NCBI GenBank assembly: GCA_027627225.1
Contig: CM051029.1
Span: forward strand, 864,501 to 928,500
Source of the DNA: Congeria kusceri
Lineage: Eukaryota > Mollusca > Bivalvia > Myida > Dreissenidae
Direction: 5' to 3'
Length of the DNA: 64,000 bases
Numbering within the stretch: position 1 is the first letter of the stretch; every line of letters starts with the position of its first letter. Both the position numbers and the translations under genes were made by a program. The notes beneath the pieces were generated by a model. It worked only from the letters and a program-made list of their open reading frames with translations, was not told the DNA's origin and did no database searches. Below, one piece after another: positions 53,020-64,000 of this stretch.

Positions 53020-56000
53020 GAAATTGTATGGATTCAACTCTTCGTTTACTGCTGGCGGATTTCGCTCAAACTTTCACATCTTTAGAATCTTAGTGTGTTG
53101 GTGATCGTGAGAGATGGAATGTTTGCTGAGACTACATTTGGTAGAATTATGGCCCTTTGTCATTATTTCCACTATAGAATATACAAAATATGAACTCCTC
53201 TTACAGAGCTGGGCGGATTTAACTGAAACGTTCACAGCTGGAGAACCTTAATGTGTAGGTGATCTTAAAAGTCGAAATTTAGGCTGCGTCCAATTTTGGC
53301 AGGTTTATTGCTATTTTTCATTTTTACTACTATAGTTCTTCTTGAAATTTTTTGACTCAACACTTTTTGAAGTGCTAGGCTGATTTTGCTTCAATGTTTA
53401 AAGCTGAGGAACCAGTATGTGTAGATGATCTAAAAGGAATGAATTTTGAAAGATATATGGCTTTTGGCCATTTTTCTTCTATAGGATATAGACATGAACT
53501 TCTCTTTAACAGTTTGATAAACTTTGTTCAAACTTTTACAACATAGGGCCTTAATGTGTGGGTTAGCATACATGAAGGCATTTCGGCAGCGACTAATGTT
53601 GGCAGAATTATGGCCCTTTTCCACTTTTCCACCATAGAATATATACTTATCGATATTTTGTGGACTCAGCCTCTCTTGAAATGATTGGCGGATGGCGTTC
53701 AAACTGTCAAAACTGAAGGACATTAATGTCTAGGCGATCGCAAAGGAAGAAATTTTAGCTGCGACCAATTTCTGTAGAAGTATTACCCGTTGTCATTGTT
53801 CTACTATAAAATAATTATTAAAAAAATACTTTTCCTGGCTAGAATGAGTGTTGGCGACAAGTCCTTTGTCTGTTTCCAGAGATATGTGGTGGGGGCATCC
53901 GTGTCTGTGACACATCTAGTTGATACTGTACTGTTGAGTGTACCATATTTTAAGAAATATGTCGATTAGCGTGCTGAGTGTTCGCTTACAGCTTGTAGAA
54001 ATAAAAATAAAAAATTGAAATGCATAATTTAGGGTCTACAGTGCATTGTATGACCTACATCTGTTCTTGTTCTATATGTTATTAAGCAAGATTGGGTCTC
54101 ACTTGCCTGTTTTATATTGGCAATTGCATATTTCAAGGCGGTTTACAAATATGAGTGATATATTTGTAACTAAAAGAGCGCATATTTGTCAGTTTTTTTT
54201 ACATGCGTAATGACGTTTTCTATTTTATTAAATATATGATATTTTCTGAAGCATAAAAGTATTCTTTATTAAGTTATAAAGGTATTACATCTGGTTGCAT
54301 TTCAAGCATTAAGTTACATGCGTTTGTTTCTTTTGGAAGTATGTTGAGATGTTTGTGCATGCATGTGAGGCAAATACAAATGTTATTTTATTTATTTTCA
54401 CAAATAATTTTAATTCCATATGCTAATATTTGTGGTAAACGGCTAACGGACAGAATAATATTCCGCATTATGTATGCTGATTATTCGATTGTCTTATTCT
54501 CTCTGATTTCTCTCCATCGTGGTTTTAATTGTAAGCTTGTTATTCATACTATGGATTCGATTTCTATCTTTATCAGCTTATGCGTACTTATGGCGAATTT
54601 TGTGTGTATGAATATCTTGGCAATTGCACAGGTTTGTAAATGTATTTCATGTCTTAAATGCAGTTATTGCATTGGCCATATATTATAACGCAATTGGATA
54701 GCGGGGATTAAATCCCTATTGTCTGAATACATAGTATCTTACCAAGCATATATTAAATGCGTTTTGATCTATTAGAAAAATATTCTTACATCTTTAATTC
54801 AAGTAGTTTCTATGAAGAATGCTATGTATGTTTGTTTCAATAAAAAAGGACAATGTACTTTGATTTAAAGTACTATCTCTATATATTTAATACTTACCCA
54901 TATCATAGTGAGGTATATCCAAACAAATGTAAATAATTTGCTTACTTATTCGGCACCCACATATTTTAAATAGTGTTTTGCTTTTACATATGGTCTGAAA
55001 GAATAGCGCACATTTATTTTTGGAAAATATGTGTATATGCATTCGGTTTGTTTTAAGTGAATGATCAGTGTCATTGTTGGAATTATCCCCACCCAAGAAA
55101 TAACTAACAAAGCACGGTGTGAATTTAAATTAGTGCATAATTTAAGGAAAAGAAGGATCATGTTTGTTGTATATGTAATACGTTCCCGAAATACGTATAC
55201 GTCCTACATTTGTTCTCTACAAATACATTCCTATTCGTTATTAGTAATAATCGAATAAGCATGAAAACGTGTGTGTCACTATGTAATGTTTATACTATCA
55301 ATACTATTGTGACAACATTAGTTATTATTGATTGTTACAATTATTTACCTTTATCAACATTACATAATTTAGTCCAACTACAGGTTAACAAAGATTTAAT
55401 TGTTATGCAAGTGTGTTTTATCAACGCATTTGAGAGGAGTGCGATATAAAATGCCATAAATACAGTCAGTCAAATATGAGTGATTATCCATTCATCTCAG
55501 ATGATTTGATTCTCTAAACTGTGACAACAGGATGGTGCTAACGCACTAGAGTTCAACACCCGAGAATTGGGGAGAGTCAAATAAACAAAGAGTGTTAGTA
55601 ATAATCGCATTAACAATCATACATGTGTTCTTAAATATATTTATGATGCTAGCAATATTATTTAAACAAAACTTTCCATTATTTACCGTTCTATATTTAT
55701 TCTCCATAAACACATTGATCTGGCTTTATTTCCAGCATTCGGGTGCTCTCATTGTCTTATTTACAGTATTATGGCGAGTTGCAGAACTAGGCATGTTTTG
55801 ACAAGTGATACAGTTTTATTGATTGCAATTAGCCATAAATTCTCCGGGGTAAAGATACCATTATCGTGTCTTTATAGCTCACCTTATTAAGTGCGCTTTT
55901 TTCGATTTCAGTCACTGCTACATATAGCTTCTACCTCACTTTTTGATACTGCATTATTGATAGTGTCACATTTCCAGCATTATGTCGAAATGTAGTGCCT

Positions 56001-56113
56001 TCTGTGTTCGTTTCTTGCTTCTACCTTTCTGTTTCTGTCTCGACACATTGGGAGGCATTAGACATTGTTCTCAGCGGTCCGTCGGGTCGTACGGACGTAC
56101 GTACGCACGTCCT
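53020..56113 (+). repeat. Right unit 9 (3094 bases)
   Basis: Standard anatomy with the sub-repeat block at 53020 to about 53820 and a 115-codon version of the recurring frame at 54341-54688. It shares variants with units 10 and 11, such as GGAAAATATGTG near 55022 where units to the left have GGAAAAAATGTG. Confidence 0.92.
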
Positions 56114-59100
56114 GAAATTGTATTGATTCAACTCCTCTTTTACTGCTTGCGGATTTCGCTCAATCTTTCACATCTTTAGAACCTTAGTGTGTGGGTGATC
56201 GTGAGAGATGGAATGTTTGCTGAGACTACATTTGGTAGAATTATGGCCCTTTGTCATTATTTCCACTATAGAATAAACAACATATGAACTCCTCTTACAG
56301 AGCTGGGCGGATTTAACTGAAACGTTCACAGCTGGAGAACCTTAATGTGTAGGTAATCGTAAAAGACGAAATTTAGGCTGCGTCCAATTTTGGCAGGTTT
56401 ATTGCTATTTTTCATTTTTACTACTATAGTTCTTCTTGAAATTTTTGGACTCAACACTTTTTGAAGTGCTAGGCTGATTTGGCTTGAATGTTTAAAGCTG
56501 AGGAATCAGTATGTGTAGATGATCTAAAAGGAATGAATTTTGGAAGATATATGGCTTTTGGCCATTTTTCTACTATCGAATATAGACATGAACTTCTCTT
56601 TAACAGTTTGATAAACTTTGTTCAAACTTATACAACAAAGGGCCTTAATGTGTGGGTTAGCATACATGAAGGCATTTCGGCAGCGACTAATGTTGGCAGA
56701 ATTATGGCCCTTTTCCACTTTTCCACCATAGAATATATACTTATCGATATTTTGTGGACTCAGCCTCTCTTGAAATGCTTGGCGGATGGCGTTAAATCTG
56801 TCAAAACTGAAGGACATTAATGTCTAGGCGATCGCAAAGGAAGAAATTTCAGCTGCGACCAATTTCTGTAGAAGTATTACCCGTTGTCATTGTTCTACTA
56901 TAAAATAATTATTAAAAAAATACTGTTTGTGGCTCGAATTAGTTTTCGCGACAAGTCCTATGTCTGTTTTCAAACATATGTGGTGGGGGCATCCGTGTCT
57001 GTGATACATCTAGTTGATACTGTACTGTTGAGTGTACCATATTTTAAGAAATATGTCGATTAGCGTGCTGAGTGTTCGCTTACAGCTTGTAGAAATAAAA
57101 ATAAAAAATTGAAATGCATAATTTAGGGTCTACAGTGCGTTTTATGACCTACATCTGTTCTTGTTCTATATGTTATTAAGCAAGTTTGGGTCTCACTTGC
57201 CTGTTTTATATTGGCAATTGCATATTTCAAGGCGGTTTACAAATATGAGTGATATATTTGTAACTAAAAAAGCGCATATTTGTCAGTTTTTTTTACATGC
57301 GTAATGACGTTTTCTATTTTATTAAATATATGATATTTTCTGAAGCATAAAGGTATTCTTTATTAAGTTATAAAGGTATTAAATTTGGTTGCATTTCAAG
57401 CATTAAGTTACATGCGTTTGTTTCTTTTGGAAGTATGTTGAGATGTTTGTGCATGCATTTGAGGCAAATACAAATGTTATTTTATTTATTTTCACAAATA
57501 ATTTTAATTCCATATGCTAATATTTGTGGTAAACGGCTAACGGACAGAATAATATTCCGCATTATGTATGCTGATTATTCGATTGTCTTATTCTCTCTGA
57601 TTTCTCACCATCATGTTTTTAATTGTAAGCTTGTTATTCATACTATGGATTCGATTTCTATCTTTATCAGCTAATGCGTAATTATGGCGAATTTCGTGTG
57701 TATGAATATCTTGGCAATTGCACAGGTTTGTAAATGTATTTCATGTCTTAAATGCAGTTATTGCATTGGCCATATATTATAACGCAATTGGATAGCGGGG
57801 ATTAAATCCCTATTGTCTGAATACATAGTATCTTACCAAGCATATATTAAATGCGTTTTGATCTATTAGAAAAATATTCTTACATCTTTAATTTAAGTAG
57901 TTTCTATGAAGAATGCTATGTATGTTTGTTTCAATAAAAAAGGACAATGTACTTTGATTTAAAGTACTATCTTTATATATTTAATACTTACCCATATCAT
58001 ATTGAAGTATATCCAAACAAATGTAAATAATTTGCTTACTTATTCGGCACCCACATATTTTAAATAGTGTTTTGCTTTTACATATGGTCTGAAAGAATAG
58101 CGCACATTTATTTTTGGAAAATATGTGAATATGCATTCGGTTTGTTTTAAGTGAATGATTAGTGTCATTGTTGGAATTATCCCCACCAAAGAAATAACTA
58201 ACAAAGCACGGTGTGAATTTAAATTAGTGCATAACTTAAGGAAAAGAATGATCATGTTTGTTGTATATGTAATACGTTCCCGAAATACGTATACGTCCTA
58301 CATTTGTTTTCTACAAATACATTCCATTTGGTTATTAGTAATAATCTAATAAGCATGAAAACGTGTGTGTCACTATGTAATGTTTATACTATCAATACTA
58401 TTGTGACAAAATTAGTTATTATTGATTGTTACAATTATTTACCTTTATAAACGTTACATAATTTAGTCCAACTACAGGTTAACAAAGATTTATTTGTTAT
58501 GCAAGTGTGTTTTATCAACGCATTTGAGAGGAGTGCGATATAAAATGCCATAAATACAGTCAGTCAAATTTGAGTGATTATCCATTTATCTCAGATGATT
58601 CGATTCTCTAAACTGTGACTACAGGATGGTGCTAACGCACTAGAGTTCAACACCCGAGAATTGGGGAGAGTCAACTAAAGAAAGAGTGTTAGTAATAATC
58701 GCATTACTAATCATACATGTGTTCTTAAATATATTTATGATGCGAGCAATATTATTTAAACAAAACTTTCTATTATTTACCGTTCTATATTTGTTCTCCA
58801 TAAACACATTGATCTGGCTTTATTTCCAGCATTCGGGTGCTCTCATTGTCTTATTTACAGTATTATGGCGAGTTGCAGAACAAGGCATGTTTTGACAACT
58901 GATACAGTTTTATTGATTGCAATTAGCCATAAATTCTCCGGGGTAAAGATACCATTATCGTGTCTTTATAGCTCACCTTATTAAGTGCGCTTTTTTCGAT
59001 TTCAGTCACTGCTACATATAGCTTCTACCTCACTTTTTGATACTGCATTATTGGTAGTGTCACATTTCCAGCATTATGTCGAAATGTAGTGCCTACTGTG

Positions 59101-59207
59101 TTCGTTTCTTGCTTCTACCTTTCTGTTTCTGTCCCCACACATTGGGAGGCATTAGGCATTGTTCTTAGCGGTCCGTCGGGTCGTACGAACGTACGTACTC
59201 ACGTCCT
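56114..59207 (+). repeat. Right unit 10 (3094 bases)
   Basis: Standard anatomy with the sub-repeat block at 56114 to about 56915. A T-to-A change near 57670 (CAGCTAATGCG) adds a stop that closes the recurring frame at 79 codons, another sign that the frame is not under protein-level constraint. Confidence 0.92.
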
Positions 59208-62200
59208 GAAATTGTATGGATTCAACTCCTCTTTTACTGCTGGGCGGATTTCGCTCAAACTTTCACATCTTTAGAACTTTAGTGTGTTGGTGATCGTGAG
59301 AGATTGAATGTTTGCTGAGACTACATTTGGTAGAATTATGGCCCTTTGTCATTATTTCCACTATAGAATATACAAAATATGAACTCCTCTTACAGAGCTG
59401 GGCGGATTTAACTGAAACGTTCACAGCTGGAGAACCTTAATGTGTAGGTGATCGTACAAAACGAAATTTAGGCTGCGTCCAATTTTGGCAGGTTTATTGC
59501 TATTTTTCAATTTTACTACTATAGTACTTCTTGAAATTTTTTGGACTCAACACTTTTTGAAGTGCTAGGCTGATTTTGCTTGAATGTTTAAAGCTGAGGA
59601 ACCAGTATGTGTAGATGATCTAAAAGGAATGAATTTTGGAAGATATATGGCCTTTGGCCATTTTTGTACTATAGAATATAGACATCGAGACTCAACTTCT
59701 CTTTAACAGTTTGATAAACTTTGTTCAAACTTTTACAACAAAAGGGCCTTAATGTGTGGGTTAGCATACAAGAAGGCATTTCGGCAGCGACTAATGTTGG
59801 CAGAATTATGGCCCTTTTCCACTTTCCACCATAGAATATATACTTATCGATATTTTGTGGACTCAGCCTCTCTTGAAATGCTTGGCGGATGGCGTTCAAA
59901 CTGTCAAAACTGAAGGACATTAATGTCTAGGCGATCGCAAAGGAAGAAATTTTAGCTAAGACCAATTTCTGTAGAAGTATTACCCATTGTCATTGTTCTA
60001 CTATAAAATAATTATTAAAAAAATACTTTATGTGGCTAGAATTAGTGTTGGCGACAAGTCCTTTGTCTGTTTCCAGACATATGTGGTGGGGGCATCCGTG
60101 TCTGTGACACATCTAGTTGATACTGTACTGTTGAGTGTACCATATTTTCAGAAATATGTCGATTAGCGTGCTGAGTGTTCGCTTACAGATTGTGGAAATG
60201 AAAATTAAAAATTGAAAAGCATAATTTAGGGTCTACAGTGCATTTTATGACCTACATCTGTTCTTGTTCTATATGTTATTAAGCAAGTTTGGGTCTCACT
60301 TGCCTGTTTTATATTGGCAATTGCATATTTCAAGGCGGTTTACAAATATGAGTGATATATTTATAACTAAAAGAGCGCATATTTGTCAGTTTTTTTTACA
60401 TGCGTAATGACGTTTTCTATTTTATTAAATATGTGACATTTTCTGAAGCATTAAAGTATTCTTTATTAAGTTATAAAGGTATTACATCTGGTTGCATTTC
60501 AAGCATTAAGTTACATGCGTTTGTTTCTTTTGGAAGTATGTTGAGATGTTTGTGCATGCATTTGAGGCAAATACAAATGTTATTTTATTTATTTTCACAA
60601 ATAATTTTAATTCCATATGCTAATATTTGTGGTAAACGGCTAACGGACAGAATAATATTCCGCATTATGTATGCTGATTATTCGATTGTCTTATTCTCTC
60701 TGATTTCTCTCCATCGTGGTTTTAATTGTAAGCTTGTTATTCATACTATGGATTCGATTTCTATCTTTATCAGCTTATGCGTACTTATGGCGAATTTTGT
60801 GTGTATGAATATCTTGGCAATTGCACAGGTTTGTAAATGTATTTCATGTCTTAAATGCAGTTATTGCATTGGCCATATATTATAACGCAATTGGATAGCG
60901 GGGATTAAATCCCTATTGTCTGAATACATAGTATCTTACCAAGCATATATTAAATGCGTTTTGATCTATTAGAAAAATATCCTTACATCTTTAATTTAAG
61001 TAGTTTCTATGAAGAATGCTATGTATGTTTGTTTCAATAAAAAAGGACAATGTACTTTGATTTAAAGTACTATCTCTATATATTTAATACTTACCCATAT
61101 CATAGTGAAGTATATCCAAACAAATGTAAATAATTTGCTTACTTATTCGGCACCCACATATTTTAAATAGTGTTTTGCTTTTACATACGGTCTGAAAGAA
61201 TAGCGCACATTTATTTTTGGAAAATATGTGTATATGCATTTGATTTGTTTTAAGTGAATGATCAGTGTCATTGTTGGAATTATCCCCACCCAAGAAATAA
61301 CTAACAAAGCACGGTGTGAATTTAAATTAGTGCATAACTAAAGGAAAAGAAGGATCATGTTTGTTGTATATGTAATACGTTCCCGAAATACGTATACGTC
61401 CTACATTTGTTCTCTACAAATACATTCCTATTGGTTATTAGTAATAATCGAATAAGCATGAAAACGTGTGTGTCACTATGTAATGTTTATACTATCAATA
61501 CTATTGTGACAAAATTAGTTATTATTGATTGTTACAATTATTTACCTTTATCAACATTACATAATTTAGTCCAACTACAGGTTAACAAAGATTTAATTGT
61601 TATGCAAGTGTGTTTTATCAACGCATTTGAGAGGAGTGCGATATAAAATGCCATAAATACAGTCAGTCAAATATGAGTGATTATCCATTTATCTCAGATG
61701 ATTTGATTCTCTAAACTGTGACAACAGGATGGTGCTAACGCACTAGAGTTCAACACCCGAGAATTGGGGAGAGTCAAATAAACAAAGAGTGTTAGTAATA
61801 ATCGCATTACCAATCATACATGTGTTCTTAAATATATTTATGATGCGAGCAATATTATTTAAACAAAACTTTCCATTATTTACCGTTCTATATTTATTCT
61901 CCATAAACACATTGATCTAGCTTTATTTCCAGCATTCGGGTGCTCTCATTGTCTTATTTACAGTATTATGGCGAGTTGCAGAACTAGGCATGTTTTGACA
62001 ACTGATACAGTTTTATTGATTGCAATTAGCCATAAATTCTTCGGGGTAAAGACACCATTATCGTGTCTTTATAGCTCACCTTATTAAGTGCGCTTTTTTC
62101 GATTTCTGTCACTGCTACATATAGCTTCTACCTCACTTTTTGATACTGCATTATTGGTAGTGTCACATTTCCAGCATTATGTCGAAATGTAGTGCCTACT

Positions 62201-62310
62201 GTGTTCGTTTCTTGCTTCTACCTTTCTGTTTCTGTCCACACACATTGGGAGGCATTAGACATTGTTCTTAGCCGTCCGTCGGGTCGTACGAACGTACGTA
62301 CGCACGTCCT
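59208..62310 (+). repeat. Right unit 11 (3103 bases)
   Basis: Standard anatomy with the sub-repeat block at 59208 to about 60013. About nine extra bases (CGAGACTCA-type) near 59685 are also present in unit 12 and resemble the left-arm form of the third sub-repeat. The recurring frame is open for 161 codons at 60400-60885. Confidence 0.92.
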
Positions 62311-64000
62311 GAAATTGTATGGATTCAACTCCTCTTTTACTGCTGGCGGATTTCGCTCAAACTTTCACATCTTTAGAACCTTAGAGTGTGGGTGATCGTG
62401 AGAGATGGAATGTTTGCTGAGACTACATTTGGTAGAATTATGGCCCTTTGTCATTATTTCCACTATAGAATATACAAAATATGAACTCCTCTTACAGAGC
62501 TGTGCGGATTAAACTGAAACGTTCACAGCTGGACAACCTTAATGTGTAGGTGATTGTACAAAACGAAATTTAGGCTGCGTCCAATTTTGGCAGTTTTATT
62601 GCTATTTTTTTAATTTTACTACTATAGTACTTCTTGAAATGTTTTGGACTCAACACTTTTTTTAAGTGCTAGGCTGATTTTGCTTTAATGTTTAAAGCTG
62701 AGGAACCAGTATGTTTAGATGATCTAAAAGGAATGAATTTTGGAAGATATATGGCCTTTGGCCATTTTTCTACTATATAATATTGACATCGAGACTCAAC
62801 TTCTCTTTAACAGTTTGATAAACTTTGTTCAAACTTTTACAACAAAGGGCCTTTATGTGTGGGTTAGCATACATGAAGGCATTTCGGCAGCGACTAATGT
62901 TGGCAGAATTATGGCCCTTTTCCACTTTCCACCATAGAATATATACTTATCGATATTTTGTGGACTCAGCCTCTCTTGAAATGCTTGGCGGATGGCGTTC
63001 AAACTTTCAAAGCTGAAGGACATTAATGTCTAGGCAATCGCAAAGGAAGAAATTTCAGCTGCGACCAATTTCTGTAGAAGTATTACCCTTTGTTATTTTT
63101 CTACTATAAAATAATTATTAAAAAAATATTTTTTGAGGCAAGAATTAGTGTTGGCGACAAGTCCTTTGTCTGTTTCCAAACATATGTGGTGGGGGCATCG
63201 GTGTTTGTGACATATCTAGTTGATACTGTACTGTTGAGTGAACAATATCTTCAGAAATATGTCGATTAGCGTGCTGAGTGTTTGCTTACAGCTTGTAGAA
63301 ATAAACATTACAAATTGAAATGCATAATTTAGGTTCTACAGTGCGTTTTATGACCTACATCTGTTCTTGCTCTATATGTTATTAAGCAAGTTTGGGTCTC
63401 ACTTGCCTGTTTTATATAGGCAATTGCATATTTTAGGGCGGTTTACAAATATGAGTGATATATTTGTAACTAAAAGAGCGCATATTTGTCAGTTTTTTTT
63501 ACATGCGTAATGACGTTTTCTATTTGATTAAATATATAATATTTTCAGAAGCATAAAGTTATTCTTTATTAAATTATAAAGGTATTAAATCTGGTTGCAT
63601 TTCAAGCATTAATTTACATGCGTTTATTTCTTTTGGAAGATGTTGAAATGCTAGTGCATGCACGTGAGGAAAATGCAAATGTTATTTTATTTATTTTCAC
63701 AGATAATTTTAATTCCATATGCTAATATTTGTGGTAAACGGCTAACGGACATAGTAATATTCCGCATTATGTATGCTGATTATTCGATTGTCTTATTCTC
63801 TCTGATTTCTCTCCATCGTGGTTTTATTTGTAAGCTTTTTATTCATACTATGGATTCGATTTCTATCTTTATCAGCTTATGCGTACTTATGGCGAATTTC
63901 GTGTGTATGAATATCTTGGCAATTGCACAGGTTTGTAAATGTATTTCATGTCTTAAATGCAGTTATTGCATTGGCCAAATATTATAACACAATTGGATAG
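62311..64000 (+). repeat. Right unit 12, partial at the window edge
   Basis: The first 1690 bases of a unit: sub-repeat block 62311 to about 63120, motif A near 63220-63300, then body sequence. Its body resembles right unit 1 and left unit 1 (TTTTTTGAGGCAAG near 63130, GATGTTGAAATGCTAGTGC near 63640) rather than its immediate neighbours. Confidence 0.92.

Larger units (their letters stand above)
25398..64000 (+). repeat. Right array of ~3.1-kb tandem satellite units, inverted relative to the left array
   Basis: One decayed inner unit, eleven complete units and a partial unit at the window edge lie head to tail. Tract-to-tract lengths in order are 3109, 3083, 3093, 3083, 3083, 3092, 3083, 3092, 3094, 3094 and 3103 bases. 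The whole series is the reverse complement of the left array in unit order. Several units between 31.4 and 53 kb are nearly identical to one another, so this arm has been homogenised more recently than the left. The array continues past the window end. Confidence 0.93.

Noticed and set aside
55592..55801. 69-codon frame repeated in many units (MLVIIA... type) as a conserved peptide
   Set aside because: Conservation follows the DNA repeat; the equivalent frame is lost in several units through deletions, stops or frame changes, and it has no start context or neighbouring gene.
1..64000. CRISPR array
   Set aside because: The repeats are 3.1-kb and ~160-bp tandem units without the short direct repeats and unique spacers of a CRISPR locus, and no cas-like protein is present.

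Overview
The window is almost entirely tandemly repeated, AT-rich eukaryotic satellite-type DNA. I find no gene, RNA gene, CRISPR array or autonomous mobile element that I can support. The low G+C, the lack of dense coding and the internal ~160-bp repeats carrying GGCCATAATTCT-like cores remind me of intergenic DNA of bivalve molluscs. That attribution rests on general resemblance, not on a search, and is tentative.

Layout: a repeat unit of about 3.1 kb is present in two opposed arrays. On the left (1 to ~24884) the units run in one orientation, with phase marks (a CpG-rich CGTACG tract) at about 1, 4171, 7271, 12675, 15775, 18873 and 21970. On the right (25398 to 64000) they run in the opposite orientation, with the tract ending at 28301, 31410, 34493, 37586, 40669, 43752, 46844, 49927, 53019, 56113, 59207 and 62310. 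The axis lies near 25141, and the arms are separated by a 513-bp spacer (24885-25397) that is the only stretch without another copy here. The inner ~4.2 kb of each arm is closely matched (about 98-99% by eye in the part I aligned). It consists of decayed, partly deleted monomers that become progressively less like the standard unit toward the axis. Outside about 20.7 kb and 29.6 kb the arms remain opposed but the units are no longer matched one to one.

Unit anatomy, in left-arm order: CGTACG tract; a short motif 'B'; about 1.9 kb of AT-rich sequence with small hairpins; a motif 'A' that is a diverged copy of B; five diverged ~150-172 bp sub-repeats; the next CGTACG tract. The decayed monomers near the axis, and one in the first unit, hold a single A/B-like motif with no sub-repeats and no tract. 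The ~1-kb sub-repeat block may therefore be a later addition to a shorter ancestral repeat.

Events that stand out: a ~1.1-kb extra decayed monomer inside the first unit (860-1953); an inversion plus ~785-bp deletion with 5-nt microhomologies at 9790-10108; a 6,175-bp dimeric higher-order repeat present twice (40670-53019); and nearly identical monomers across 31.4-43.7 kb, indicating recent homogenisation of the right array. A recurring open frame of up to 220 codons is broken by stops and frameshifts in other copies and is probably not a gene. There are no genes whose cooperation could be described; the content is structural and evolutionary.
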